From positions 186,001 through 250,000 of the forward strand of contig RQOG01000006.1 of NCBI GenBank assembly GCA_003854985.1: 64,000 bases of DNA. Direction: 5' to 3'. This document shows positions 7,765 to 18,083 of this stretch, piece by piece. The stretch comes from Calditrichota bacterium (GTDB lineage: Bacteria; Calditrichota; Calditrichia; Calditrichales; Calditrichaceae). Position 1 is the stretch's first letter; the number at the start of each line of letters is the position of its first letter. Made by a program: the position numbers and the translations under genes. The notes under the pieces are model-generated. The model was given only the letters and a program-made list of their open reading frames with translations, was not told where the DNA came from and ran no database searches.

Positions 7765-10700
7765 CTAATTGAATTTTACGGAAACAATTTTGGAAACCCC
7801 TTCTTCTTCCATGGTTACCCCATATAATGTTTTAGAAGCTTCCATGGTGCGTTTATTATGTGTTACTACAATAAACTGGGTATTGTTCGAAAACATCTGA
7901 AGCGCATCCGTAAACCGTTTTATATTGATATCGTCAAGCGGCGCATCAACTTCATCTAATATACAAAACGGGCTTGGTTTAACAAGATAGATGGCAAATA
8001 ATAGTGATATTGCCGTAAGGGTTTTTTCACCCCCGGAAAGAAGGTTAAGCGTCTGAAGTTTTTTGCCTTTTGTCCGCACTACGATGTCAATATCTCCTTC
8101 CAGCGGATCTTCGGATTCTTCCAGTTTTAATGTGCCTTCGCCCGCTTCAAAAAAAGAGTGAAAAACATTTTCGAAATGAGATTTAATCTGATTATAGGTT
8201 TCTAAAAACTGTTTTCTTGCCGTTTTATTTATTTTATCGATTGTTTCCATTAACGATCGCTCTGCTTCAAGCAGATCGTCGCGCTGTTTGGTTAAAAATT
8301 TCAGGCGCTCATCTTCTTTTTCGTATTCATTTACGGCCAGAGGATTCACCGGTCCCAGATTTTTTATTCTCTGTTTTAATAATTCGATTCTTTCTTCTGT
8401 TTCATCGACGTTTAAATCCTCAAAGGGAATGCTTAGTTCCACATCTTCCGAATATTCTTTAATAATATATTCCCTGATGTTTTCTGCTTTGATCCGGTTT
8501 TCATTGATTTCCAGTTCTATAATCCGGCTTCTTTCCAGTGTTGAATCATGCTGTTTTCTGTATCTTTTTGTCTGGTTTTCGATGTTAAGAATTTTATCTT
8601 TTAATTCCTGGTAATTAACTTCCAGGCCTTCATGCTCTTTTTCAAATTGATTTCGTTCTTCCCAGATTTGCATTTGCTGCTGCCGGCGCGCTTCCGATTC
8701 ATTTTGGATCTGAATCAGAGACTGCTCGATATTAGCAATGGAAGCCTTTCGTTCGCTAATACTATTTTCCAGTTCGGTTAAATTTTGCCTGGAACGTATG
8801 ATATCATTTTCACGATTTTTAACCTGGTTATCCAGATTCGTAACCTTCAGGCGCACGGATTGAACGTCTTCCAGCAAGGTCTGCAGCAAATCGTTTTTCT
8901 GCTCAAATTCATTGGTGCGTAAGATGGTTTCGCGCTCCAGCTCATTGGCTTCTTTCTGAAAATTATTTACTTCTATTTCCAGAGACTGAATTTTCTTTTT
9001 TGTCTCAAAAAGATTCTGGCGCATCTGATCGAGTTTATCGGAATCATTTTGTTGTTCAGCGCTGGTTTTAGCCGATTCATATGTTAACTGGTTTAGTTTT
9101 TTATCGATTTCAACCTGAAGCTTACGTTCTTCGTTTAATGCAGTCTGAACATTTTCCTGATCATGTATGGTCTGGTTTATTTTTAATTTTTGCCGGCCAA
9201 TCTCCGCGATCGTATTATCAAGCAGTTTTTGCAGACGGTCAACTTCGGACGAATATTTTTTTAACTGTTCTTTTCTGCCGATGAGCAGGGCGCCTTTTAT
9301 TTCCATATCGCCCCCGGATATGGAACCGTCGGCATTTAGTATTTCACCGTCGCCTGTAATAAAACGCAGGTAGGGATATTCAGCTGCCAGCGCCATGGAT
9401 TCATCCATGTTTTTAGTCAGACAGATATCGCCTAATAAAATGTCTATCAGATGCTGGTAGGATTTTTCGCATTTAACAAGTGAAGAAAGAAACTTAAGTT
9501 TACCCGGCAATCCGGCTCTTTCGGGAATTGATATTTTTCTCGTCGCGTCGAGCGGAATCAGGGTTATTCTTCCTTTCTTCTCACGTTTTACGATGGAAAT
9601 TAAATCTCTGGCCACCGCACCGGTTTCAACGACAACATAATTAAGCGCATTACCCAGGATAATTTCCAGCAAGGGCGCGATTTCCGGATCCGTTTCAATT
9701 AAGTCTGCCAGCGGTCCGATAACGCCCTTGATATGTGCTTTCTGAGACATGGCAAATTGAGTGCTCTTTGTATGTCCTTCGAAATTGGAAACAACCTGCT
9801 GAAAAAAGCTCTTTCTCGATTTAGCCTGTTCGAATTCAGAGATTATTTTACTTTTTTTCTGCTCGAGCGTTTCCAGTTCATCACGCTGTTTGGCAAGATC
9901 CTTTGTAAATGAATCAATTTTGGCTGTCAGGTTTTCAATACTTTTACCTTTTGTCTCAAGTTCTTTATTCAATGAGGCAAGGTGTGCGTTGTATTCGGAA
10001 GTGGATTTATCCCTTATTTTTACCGCTTCTTCAATTTCGATGATTCTTTCGGAATTGTATTTTAATTGAATCTGAGCTTCATTTAGTTTTTCTTTTTTTT
10101 CGGCTAAAACAGACAGCTTCTCTCTCAACTGCTGATTTAACTGGTCTATTTCAGATTTTTCTTTCTGTAATTTATTCAGTTCCTGGTTTTTTTCATCTTC
10201 TATCGTCTTGAATTTTTGGTCCTGATTCAGTTTTTGTTCTGTTAAGGTTTCGAGTTCTTCTTCCAGTGAAATTAAGTTTTCCTGTAATAGTTTTATTTTT
10301 GATGAGAAATCTTCAATTTCATTTAGATACCGTGTTTTATTCTTTTTCATCTCTTCCGATTTCGTCTGCGCTACGGCTTCAAGTTTATTGATCTCGGATA
10401 TCTGGGTATCCTGTTTATGAAGATTCTCATTTACAGTAACCAATTGTTTTTCCGTATTGATTAGCTCTCTTTTATAATCTTCCAGAAGCGCTTCGTCAAT
10501 GGTAATCTGGTGGTGGCTTTCTTCTTTGATTTTGCTGATTTCTTCCAATTGCAGTTGCAGGGGCCGGATATTATCAATCAGTTTGTGATACTTAAATTTG
10601 GATAAATCGATTTCAGCTTTTTTTAATTCTTCCACAAATTCTAAATAGCGGCGGGCTTTGCCGACCTGGCGGGAAAGTGAACGCACATTTTTATCAATTT

Positions 10701-11289
10701 CCGAAATAATATCGTTTAAACGGGTTAAGTCGTTTCTTGTGCTTTCCAGTTTTCGTAAAGCGGATTTTCTTCTGATTTTGTATTTCCCGACACCGGCCGC
10801 TTCCTCAAATAACTGACGCCGTTCCTGTTTGTTTTCGCTGAGAATCGATTCCACCATTTTCAGTTCAATAATAGAATAAGAATTGGAAGCCAGTCCCGTA
10901 TCCAAAAAGATATCCTGAATATCCTTTAAACGTACCGGTGTTTTATTGAGCAGGTACTGACTTTCGCCGGATCGGAATAAGCGGCGGGCGATTACGATTT
11001 CATTAAATTCGGTCTTCAATATATTTTTATTGTTTTGAATCGTTAGAGAGACCTCAGCCATACCAACCGGTTTTCGCGTTTTGGCGCCGTTGAAAATAAC
11101 ATTTTCCATTTTATCGCTTCTCAGCGACGTAACTCTTTGTTCGCCTAAGACCCAGCGTATGGCGTCAACAATATTTGATTTGCCGGAACCATTAGGCCCG
11201 ATTATACACGAAAGCCCGTCGTTAAATTCTAATTTTGTTTTCGTAGCAAACGATTTAAAACCGATGATATCAAGTTTGGAAAGATACAT
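7765..11289 (-). CDS. smc: chromosome segregation ATPase SMC
   Basis: Full-length SMC of 1174 residues, the core of the condensin-like complex. Walker A GPNGSGKS is at residues 31-38, followed by IRWVLGEQ. A first long coiled coil leads to a hinge around residues 510-650 (GVIGPLADLIETDPE...LIGRKEQL). A second coiled coil leads to the C-terminal ATPase half with signature LLSGGEKTLTA and Walker B FCILDEVDAPLDD. Nothing is missing. No scpA or scpB is visible nearby. It lies 18 bases downstream of the GH2-like membrane protein gene and nine bases before the GWxTD gene, as in one transcript. Confidence 0.97.
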   Translation of the reverse strand: MYLSKLDIIGFKSFATKTKLEFNDGLSCIIGPNGSGKSNIVDAIRWVLGEQRVTSLRSDKMENVIFNGAKTRKPVGMAEVSLTIQNNKNILKTEFNEIVIARRLFRSGESQYLLNKTPVRLKDIQDIFLDTGLASNSYSIIELKMVESILSENKQERRQLFEEAAGVGKYKIRRKSALRKLESTRNDLTRLNDIISEIDKNVRSLSRQVGKARRYLEFVEELKKAEIDLSKFKYHKLIDNIRPLQLQLEEISKIKEESHHQITIDEALLEDYKRELINTEKQLVTVNENLHKQDTQISEINKLEAVAQTKSEEMKKNKTRYLNEIEDFSSKIKLLQENLISLEEELETLTEQKLNQDQKFKTIEDEKNQELNKLQKEKSEIDQLNQQLREKLSVLAEKKEKLNEAQIQLKYNSERIIEIEEAVKIRDKSTSEYNAHLASLNKELETKGKSIENLTAKIDSFTKDLAKQRDELETLEQKKSKIISEFEQAKSRKSFFQQVVSNFEGHTKSTQFAMSQKAHIKGVIGPLADLIETDPEIAPLLEIILGNALNYVVVETGAVARDLISIVKREKKGRITLIPLDATRKISIPERAGLPGKLKFLSSLVKCEKSYQHLIDILLGDICLTKNMDESMALAAEYPYLRFITGDGEILNADGSISGGDMEIKGALLIGRKEQLKKYSSEVDRLQKLLDNTIAEIGRQKLKINQTIHDQENVQTALNEERKLQVEIDKKLNQLTYESAKTSAEQQNDSDKLDQMRQNLFETKKKIQSLEIEVNNFQKEANELERETILRTNEFEQKNDLLQTLLEDVQSVRLKVTNLDNQVKNRENDIIRSRQNLTELENSISERKASIANIEQSLIQIQNESEARRQQQMQIWEERNQFEKEHEGLEVNYQELKDKILNIENQTKRYRKQHDSTLERSRIIELEINENRIKAENIREYIIKEYSEDVELSIPFEDLNVDETEERIELLKQRIKNLGPVNPLAVNEYEKEDERLKFLTKQRDDLLEAERSLMETIDKINKTARKQFLETYNQIKSHFENVFHSFFEAGEGTLKLEESEDPLEGDIDIVVRTKGKKLQTLNLLSGGEKTLTAISLLFAIYLVKPSPFCILDEVDAPLDDINIKRFTDALQMFSNNTQFIVVTHNKRTMEASKTLYGVTMEEEGVSKIVSVKFN

Positions 11290-11307
11290 ACAACTCCAGA
11301 AGAATAA

Positions 11308-13842
11308 TTAAAAATGTAAACCAGCCTTTAACATCAATTTCAGATATTCATACCAGAAAAATTCCGGATGAAAAACAGCCCAGAAGATAAGCAAGGGAAC
11401 CAGGTAAGACAATAGTATTATAATTAAAACCCGCATCGGTCTTGCAAAAAATAACACACGAATGCCATTAATCATTCTTATGTGCGTCCAGATCAGGAAA
11501 AAGCATAAAACGATTAAAAGTATATTTTCGAAATGCTGATTATATATAACCTGAAAACTCATCATGCTGACGGGCAGAAGTATAAAGAAAGGAATACCGG
11601 ACCATAAACCGATGGCCAGGGCCTGGCGGTACCTGATTTTTTCCCGCGTAAACAAACTGATCAGTTTTAATATAATACTGATAAACAACGGATAAAGGAG
11701 AAAGATAACCGTAAAAACTAAGGTCAGCATTACCGCAGAATGACTTATGGATAAAAAGTCATCGAAGATATCCATCGGAATTAAAAATATGGACATAATC
11801 TCATGCAGCTTAAAGGAATTCCTGTAAAAATAAAAAAACGAAGCGCAGCCGGCACCTAAAATCAGGGCGGAAAAAGAGCCGGATATTATTGAATTAAACA
11901 GGGGAATAATTCTTCTTTCGCGCATATCGACAAAAAAACCATAAGGATGAATAAGCGATCTTTTCAGGTTTTCCTGTAATCTTTTGTTTTTCCGATAAAT
12001 GGCCAGAAAAAGTATCAAAGCCAGAAAAAGAAGAATACTGAAGAAATTGGTTTTTTTGATTTCCGGTAAGGGAAAAGCGATATCGTTTTCATTTCTTTCC
12101 CAGATGTTATCTGTTTCTCCAAAAATGTAGACCGCATCGGACTCGATATTAAAAAGACCGTCGCTAATTTTGTGCAGACCGTCTTCGGTTATCTCTGAAA
12201 TATGGGTTGGGTATTCAGAATACCAATCGATCGCGCTTTCGATAAAGCCGCCATGAAATCCGAAATCTTCTTTCACGGATTTTATTTCTTTAGCATAAAA
12301 CAATTTTTTATCCAGATTGGAAAGATTCGACTCCAATATACTATAATCATTAATAAAACCGATTTTGCCGAAATAATGGAAGGGCGTATCTAATTCCAGA
12401 TTTTCAAATGAGGCGTTCCGTACAGGAAGATAGGCATCAAAAATATAGAAATCCGCCGCGTCCTTTAAAAAAGGCTCCGGTGTGAATAAAGGTGAAAGAT
12501 AACAGGGATTTTTTAAATGCGTACTATTTAAGGTTTTCAGGATAAGCATAAATTTCTGGCTTGCCGGATTATCCAGTGGAATTTCCTGACCGATTCCAAG
12601 GCTGGTAAAACTGACGTGTTTGGAGTAAAAATACTGGAGATTCCGAATACTGATCTTGGCGTGTTCCATTAAAAAATCATTTGAAAAAAGTGTAGCCGGA
12701 TAACGCCAGATGGGCAGTTCAGCAAAGATCAAAAGGCCAAGCGAATCCGCAATATGAAAAATCAACGGATCGGGCGTATGGTGGAGAAATCTTATGGCAT
12801 TAAATCCGCGCTGCTGAATATTTTTAAGTAATAATTGTATGGTGTTATAATAATTTCCATTGGCAAAAACCAGTGGATTCCTGTGAAAATTAAGTCCTCT
12901 GATTTTTAAGGGATTTCCATTCAATTGAATACCGGTGAATGAAGAAACGAGATGCCTGGCTTTAATGGCCTTTCTCTCAATCCGCATAATCCGCAAATCG
13001 ACTTTTACCTGAATAGTGACAATTAAATCTCCTGTATTTTCAGGCGACCACAGGTGCTCTGCGGTTAATTCGAAATCGACATTTCTTTTAACCGTTTCCG
13101 AAACAGCTACCGAACTGCTTTTTTTGCCGATAATCCCGCCTTGTTGATCAAGCAGCGTTTCTTCCAGAACAATGCGCCGGGCGTTTTTGGGGATAATTTT
13201 TTCAACATCCACCGCATAGGCTAGAGAAAGAACAGGCGTCTGGCTTTTAAAATCGATTTCCGACTGTTCAAGCCGGATAACCGGCGTTTTTTTCACCCCA
13301 AGAAAAAGTGGTTTTAAAATGCCATAAAAATTCTTTTCTCTTAAAAGATTTACTATATGCGGATAACCCTCTTTAGGAAGGGCCGCTTCTTTTATCTGCA
13401 CGGTTAGTATATTTTCCGAATCTTTTTGAATCAATGAGGGTGGAATGGTGATTTCAAAGGCAATATCATCATTTGACTGAAAATGGAAAAACTTATCATT
13501 CAGATAAAAACCGGCGGAGCCAAGAATGCCGTTGCTGACAAGTTTTAAATTCTGAATATCAAGATTGTCCGCTTTAAATTTTGTTCTTAAATGAATTTGT
13601 TTTTTCGAATCGGTAAAAAAAGGCAGACGAATTGAACGCCATTTTTCATCGTCAAAGCGGTATTCCCAATCGCTAAGGAGAATAATATTATCATATTGGT
13701 CTTTGTACAATAACTCCGGTTCGTATCCCCATTCAAATTGATACATTGTCGGGCTAACCGAATTTGCCGATAAATAATTAACCAGCAGGAAACAGAAAAA
13801 TAAGTATTTCGATAAGCGCTTAATTAGTTTCATTAAAATCAT
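11308..13842 (-). CDS. GH2-like extracytoplasmic protein fused to a multi-pass membrane domain
   Basis: An 844-residue protein with signal peptide or anchor. Residues about 45-300 look like the sugar-binding jelly-roll and Ig-like domains of glycoside hydrolase family 2. A GH2-type TIM barrel follows, starting at LNGNPLKIRGLNFHR (about 303-317). The expected acid/base pair Asn-Glu is Gln-Glu here (GIGQEIP, Glu about 416). Where a nucleophile Glu is expected, the sequence reads GFINDYS (about 495-501). From about 597 to the end there are six hydrophobic helices resembling a Yip1-type membrane domain. ATG at 13833 is an alternative start. Its gene abuts pdxJ and precedes smc. It may be a non-catalytic binding protein; the function is not known. 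Confidence 0.7.
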   Translation of the reverse strand: MILMKLIKRLSKYLFFCFLLVNYLSANSVSPTMYQFEWGYEPELLYKDQYDNIILLSDWEYRFDDEKWRSIRLPFFTDSKKQIHLRTKFKADNLDIQNLKLVSNGILGSAGFYLNDKFFHFQSNDDIAFEITIPPSLIQKDSENILTVQIKEAALPKEGYPHIVNLLREKNFYGILKPLFLGVKKTPVIRLEQSEIDFKSQTPVLSLAYAVDVEKIIPKNARRIVLEETLLDQQGGIIGKKSSSVAVSETVKRNVDFELTAEHLWSPENTGDLIVTIQVKVDLRIMRIERKAIKARHLVSSFTGIQLNGNPLKIRGLNFHRNPLVFANGNYYNTIQLLLKNIQQRGFNAIRFLHHTPDPLIFHIADSLGLLIFAELPIWRYPATLFSNDFLMEHAKISIRNLQYFYSKHVSFTSLGIGQEIPLDNPASQKFMLILKTLNSTHLKNPCYLSPLFTPEPFLKDAADFYIFDAYLPVRNASFENLELDTPFHYFGKIGFINDYSILESNLSNLDKKLFYAKEIKSVKEDFGFHGGFIESAIDWYSEYPTHISEITEDGLHKISDGLFNIESDAVYIFGETDNIWERNENDIAFPLPEIKKTNFFSILLFLALILFLAIYRKNKRLQENLKRSLIHPYGFFVDMRERRIIPLFNSIISGSFSALILGAGCASFFYFYRNSFKLHEIMSIFLIPMDIFDDFLSISHSAVMLTLVFTVIFLLYPLFISIILKLISLFTREKIRYRQALAIGLWSGIPFFILLPVSMMSFQVIYNQHFENILLIVLCFFLIWTHIRMINGIRVLFFARPMRVLIIILLSYLVPLLIFWAVFHPEFFWYEYLKLMLKAGLHF

Positions 13843-14553
13843 TTATAACTTTGAAATTATGTCACGAACAGCCTGTTCAAAACCTATGGCCAGAGCTTTT
13901 GTGAAAACCGGTTTTCCTACAATTATATCTTCGACGTATTCAATCGAAGCGATGTCTTTGATATTATCAAAACCTATGCCGCCGGAAATATTAACGCATA
14001 ATCCAAGTTTATTAGCCGCCAAAGCCAGTCCGGCCAAATTTTGCAAGGCATCCAATTCTTCATCCCTGTCCATGGCATTGGTGAGCCTGTTGGCTGAAAA
14101 TTCGATATACTCGAATTCGAGCTTACCCGCCGCTTTAATCTGGCCGATTTCCGGTTCAATCAGAACGGACGATGCGATATTGTTGGTTCTCAGTTCAGCA
14201 ATAATATTTATCAGTTGCGATTCATACATTTCCACATTAATTGGTTTTGGCTCAATGGTCGATATATCCCCGGGATTAACGATAGTGATCAGATCGGGTT
14301 TAATCCGGATCAGTTTCCTGATATTTTCTTCTGTCAGGTTGGAGCGCACATTAAGATCGCTTCTGACGATTTCCTTTAACAGCGTTATATCACGTTCGTT
14401 TGTCGTTTTAAGGTCGTCCCTGAGATAGCAGACGATACCTTGCGCTCCGCCCAGTTCTGCCAGTACAACCGATTGAACCGGATCCGGTTCATCGCTGTCA
14501 AGCAGATTTCTAATAAAGGCGATCAAATCAATATCCAAAGCAATCCGATGCAT
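13843..14553 (-). CDS. pdxJ: pyridoxine 5'-phosphate synthase
   Basis: Condenses 1-deoxy-xylulose-5-phosphate with aminoacetone phosphate in the DXP-dependent vitamin B6 pathway. The 236-residue protein shows LDIDLIAFIRNL at the N-terminus, GAQGIVCYLRDD, the VNPG segment, a central Glu-rich region, and the glycine-rich phosphate site ISGGIGFDNI. It ends in IVGKPVFTKALAIG, as in the family. The canonical N-terminal Val-Asn-His of many PdxJ proteins reads LDIDLIA here. It is the first gene of the minus-strand operon and directly abuts the GH2-like gene. Confidence 0.92.
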   Translation of the reverse strand: MHRIALDIDLIAFIRNLLDSDEPDPVQSVVLAELGGAQGIVCYLRDDLKTTNERDITLLKEIVRSDLNVRSNLTEENIRKLIRIKPDLITIVNPGDISTIEPKPINVEMYESQLINIIAELRTNNIASSVLIEPEIGQIKAAGKLEFEYIEFSANRLTNAMDRDEELDALQNLAGLALAANKLGLCVNISGGIGFDNIKDIASIEYVEDIIVGKPVFTKALAIGFEQAVRDIISKL

Positions 14554-14688
14554 GTTACCTCCGCAGCCTTAAAAAGTTCAGTGATTATTTCCAGACAAAA
14601 TTTATCACCAAAATTAATTAATTTTAATTATTAAATAAAATTGATTATCAATGACAAAGTATAAATAATTTTAGTATTAAATACCAGA

Positions 14689-15222
14689 TTAAAATGTAGC
14701 CAAATCCAACCATTTGCTAATCAGCCATGTACCGGTGGAATCTTTCGGATTAATATTTTTCTTAATCAATTCAAAATAGGCTTCACCATTGATTGAAGCG
14801 TTCTGCGTTCCGCCGTCCATGGTCAACTGATAAATTTTATAGACGCTGTATTCGGTATTATCCGGTGTAAAGTTTTCATCTTTGGATCGTATCCAAATCA
14901 GATTGATTGTATGAAAAGCATTAAACATCCTGGATGTGGCCCGGATGTCAATGTCCCTGCCCCAGGTAAACTCCGACACCGGCGTGGTCGCATAATTTTT
15001 TGCGATGAACAAAAAGCTGCTGTCCAGAAGATCGCTGTATACAACGGTATCTTTAAAATTGTAAGCGTAAGCGAAATTTGTAAAAACTTCATCCGGCGTT
15101 TTCTGATTGGTTATAATTGTGCTGCCTTCGCCATCGGTCTCTGCCGGGCCAAACGGATTGCATCCTGTTAAAGTCAGGATTAAATATAAAACGAAAATTA
15201 AGAATTTGTTTTTAAGTACCAT
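14689..15222 (-). CDS. lipoprotein of unknown function, second of a tandem pair
   Basis: About 177 residues from the ATG at 15222, which gives a clean lipoprotein signal (MVLKNKFLIFVLYLILTLTG then C). An earlier in-frame ATG at 15270 would add 16 polar residues and overlap the upstream gene, so I reject it. The mature part (TPDEVFTNFAYAYNFKDTVV...YSDLLDSSFLF) has a SnoaL/NTF2-like feel. It resembles the neighbouring lipoprotein: Cys-Asn-Pro-Phe after the lipobox, a 'P-E-x-V-x-x-N-F' helix, and a C-terminal 'W-I-S-K-W' strand. No specific function is recognised. Confidence 0.75.
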   Translation of the reverse strand: MVLKNKFLIFVLYLILTLTGCNPFGPAETDGEGSTIITNQKTPDEVFTNFAYAYNFKDTVVYSDLLDSSFLFIAKNYATTPVSEFTWGRDIDIRATSRMFNAFHTINLIWIRSKDENFTPDNTEYSVYKIYQLTMDGGTQNASINGEAYFELIKKNINPKDSTGTWLISKWLDLATF

Positions 15223-15233
15223 AAAAATTTTAA

Positions 15234-15842
15234 CTAATCTCTGTGAATAAATATTTTCAGGTAAGACCATGATTCATCGGCCTTACTATCCTGGGCGTTG
15301 TCCTGCCAGTAATAAATCGACCAGTAATTGGGCGGCTGAGGATCCATGTACAATTTAAAGAAACAGCTGCCATAATAAGTGCTGACAGTATCGCCGTAAT
15401 TAACCTGAATGGTATAATTCAGAATATTGGAAATTACCGAATCCACCGGCGACGGCTGACTGATTCCCGTGAAAACCGGTGTGGTGTTAAAGCTGGTGTA
15501 AATCTTCGGGTATCCCTGTTTATCCGTGGCAATAAGCTTATTAAAATATTCCTGTTCTTCCGTGAATGTCCATGTACTTCCATATTGGCTTATAAGTAAA
15601 GGATCGGGATTAAACCGGAATGGTTTATCGTCCGATTGGGAAAAAAGCTCCGCGTATTTGCCTGAATTTTTATCCTGATGAGTTTTAAGAAAGTTTTCGA
15701 GAACCGTTTCGGGTTTATCATTGGCTTCATAGTATAAGCCGGATGTTTCCGGTTGTTCCGGATTTCTGGTGGAAAACGGGTTTGTGCAGGTAAATAAAAA
15801 AAGCGCTGTAAAAAATAAAAAAAATAATCTGATATATTTCAT
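15234..15842 (-). CDS. lipoprotein of unknown function, first of a tandem pair
   Basis: 202 residues with a strong lipoprotein signal (MKYIRLFFLFFTALFLFTC, then TNPF). The mature domain begins with PETVLENFLKTHQDKNSGKY and ends with YWSIYYWQDN...SWSYLKIFIHRD, a small alpha+beta domain similar in layout to its downstream neighbour. They look like a gene duplication. It is divergent from ligA across 142 bases of AT-rich DNA that should hold promoters for both directions. Function unknown. Confidence 0.78.
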   Translation of the reverse strand: MKYIRLFFLFFTALFLFTCTNPFSTRNPEQPETSGLYYEANDKPETVLENFLKTHQDKNSGKYAELFSQSDDKPFRFNPDPLLISQYGSTWTFTEEQEYFNKLIATDKQGYPKIYTSFNTTPVFTGISQPSPVDSVISNILNYTIQVNYGDTVSTYYGSCFFKLYMDPQPPNYWSIYYWQDNAQDSKADESWSYLKIFIHRD

Positions 15843-15954
15843 AAGTCTTTATGTTTGATAATTGCACAAAAATAATGAGCCGCCGCTTAATTTGCAAACC
15901 GATCTGGTTAATTTAAAGTTGTTTAAATATCAGCTAAAAATTAAATTTCAGTAA

Positions 15955-17997
<2,043 letters not shown>

Positions 17998-18040
17998 TTG
18001 ACTTTAAATTTTACCCGGACTAAATTTAAAACTTTTATTT

Positions 18041-18046
18041 TATAAT
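18041..18046 (+). promoter_or_regulatory. possible -10 element upstream of secD
   Basis: A perfect TATAAT lies 37 bases before the secD start in the 86-base gap after ligA. The matching -35 position reads GACTAA, a poor match, so this is only a candidate sigma-70-type promoter. Confidence 0.3.
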
Positions 18047-18083
18047 ATTTACAAGAAAAATATCAGGAGGATAAACGAATCGC

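Noticed and set aside
13859-14428. 189-codon plus-strand frame opposite pdxJ
   Set aside because: It is the antisense shadow of a clear PdxJ coding region; Ser/Leu-rich translation with no recognisable domain.
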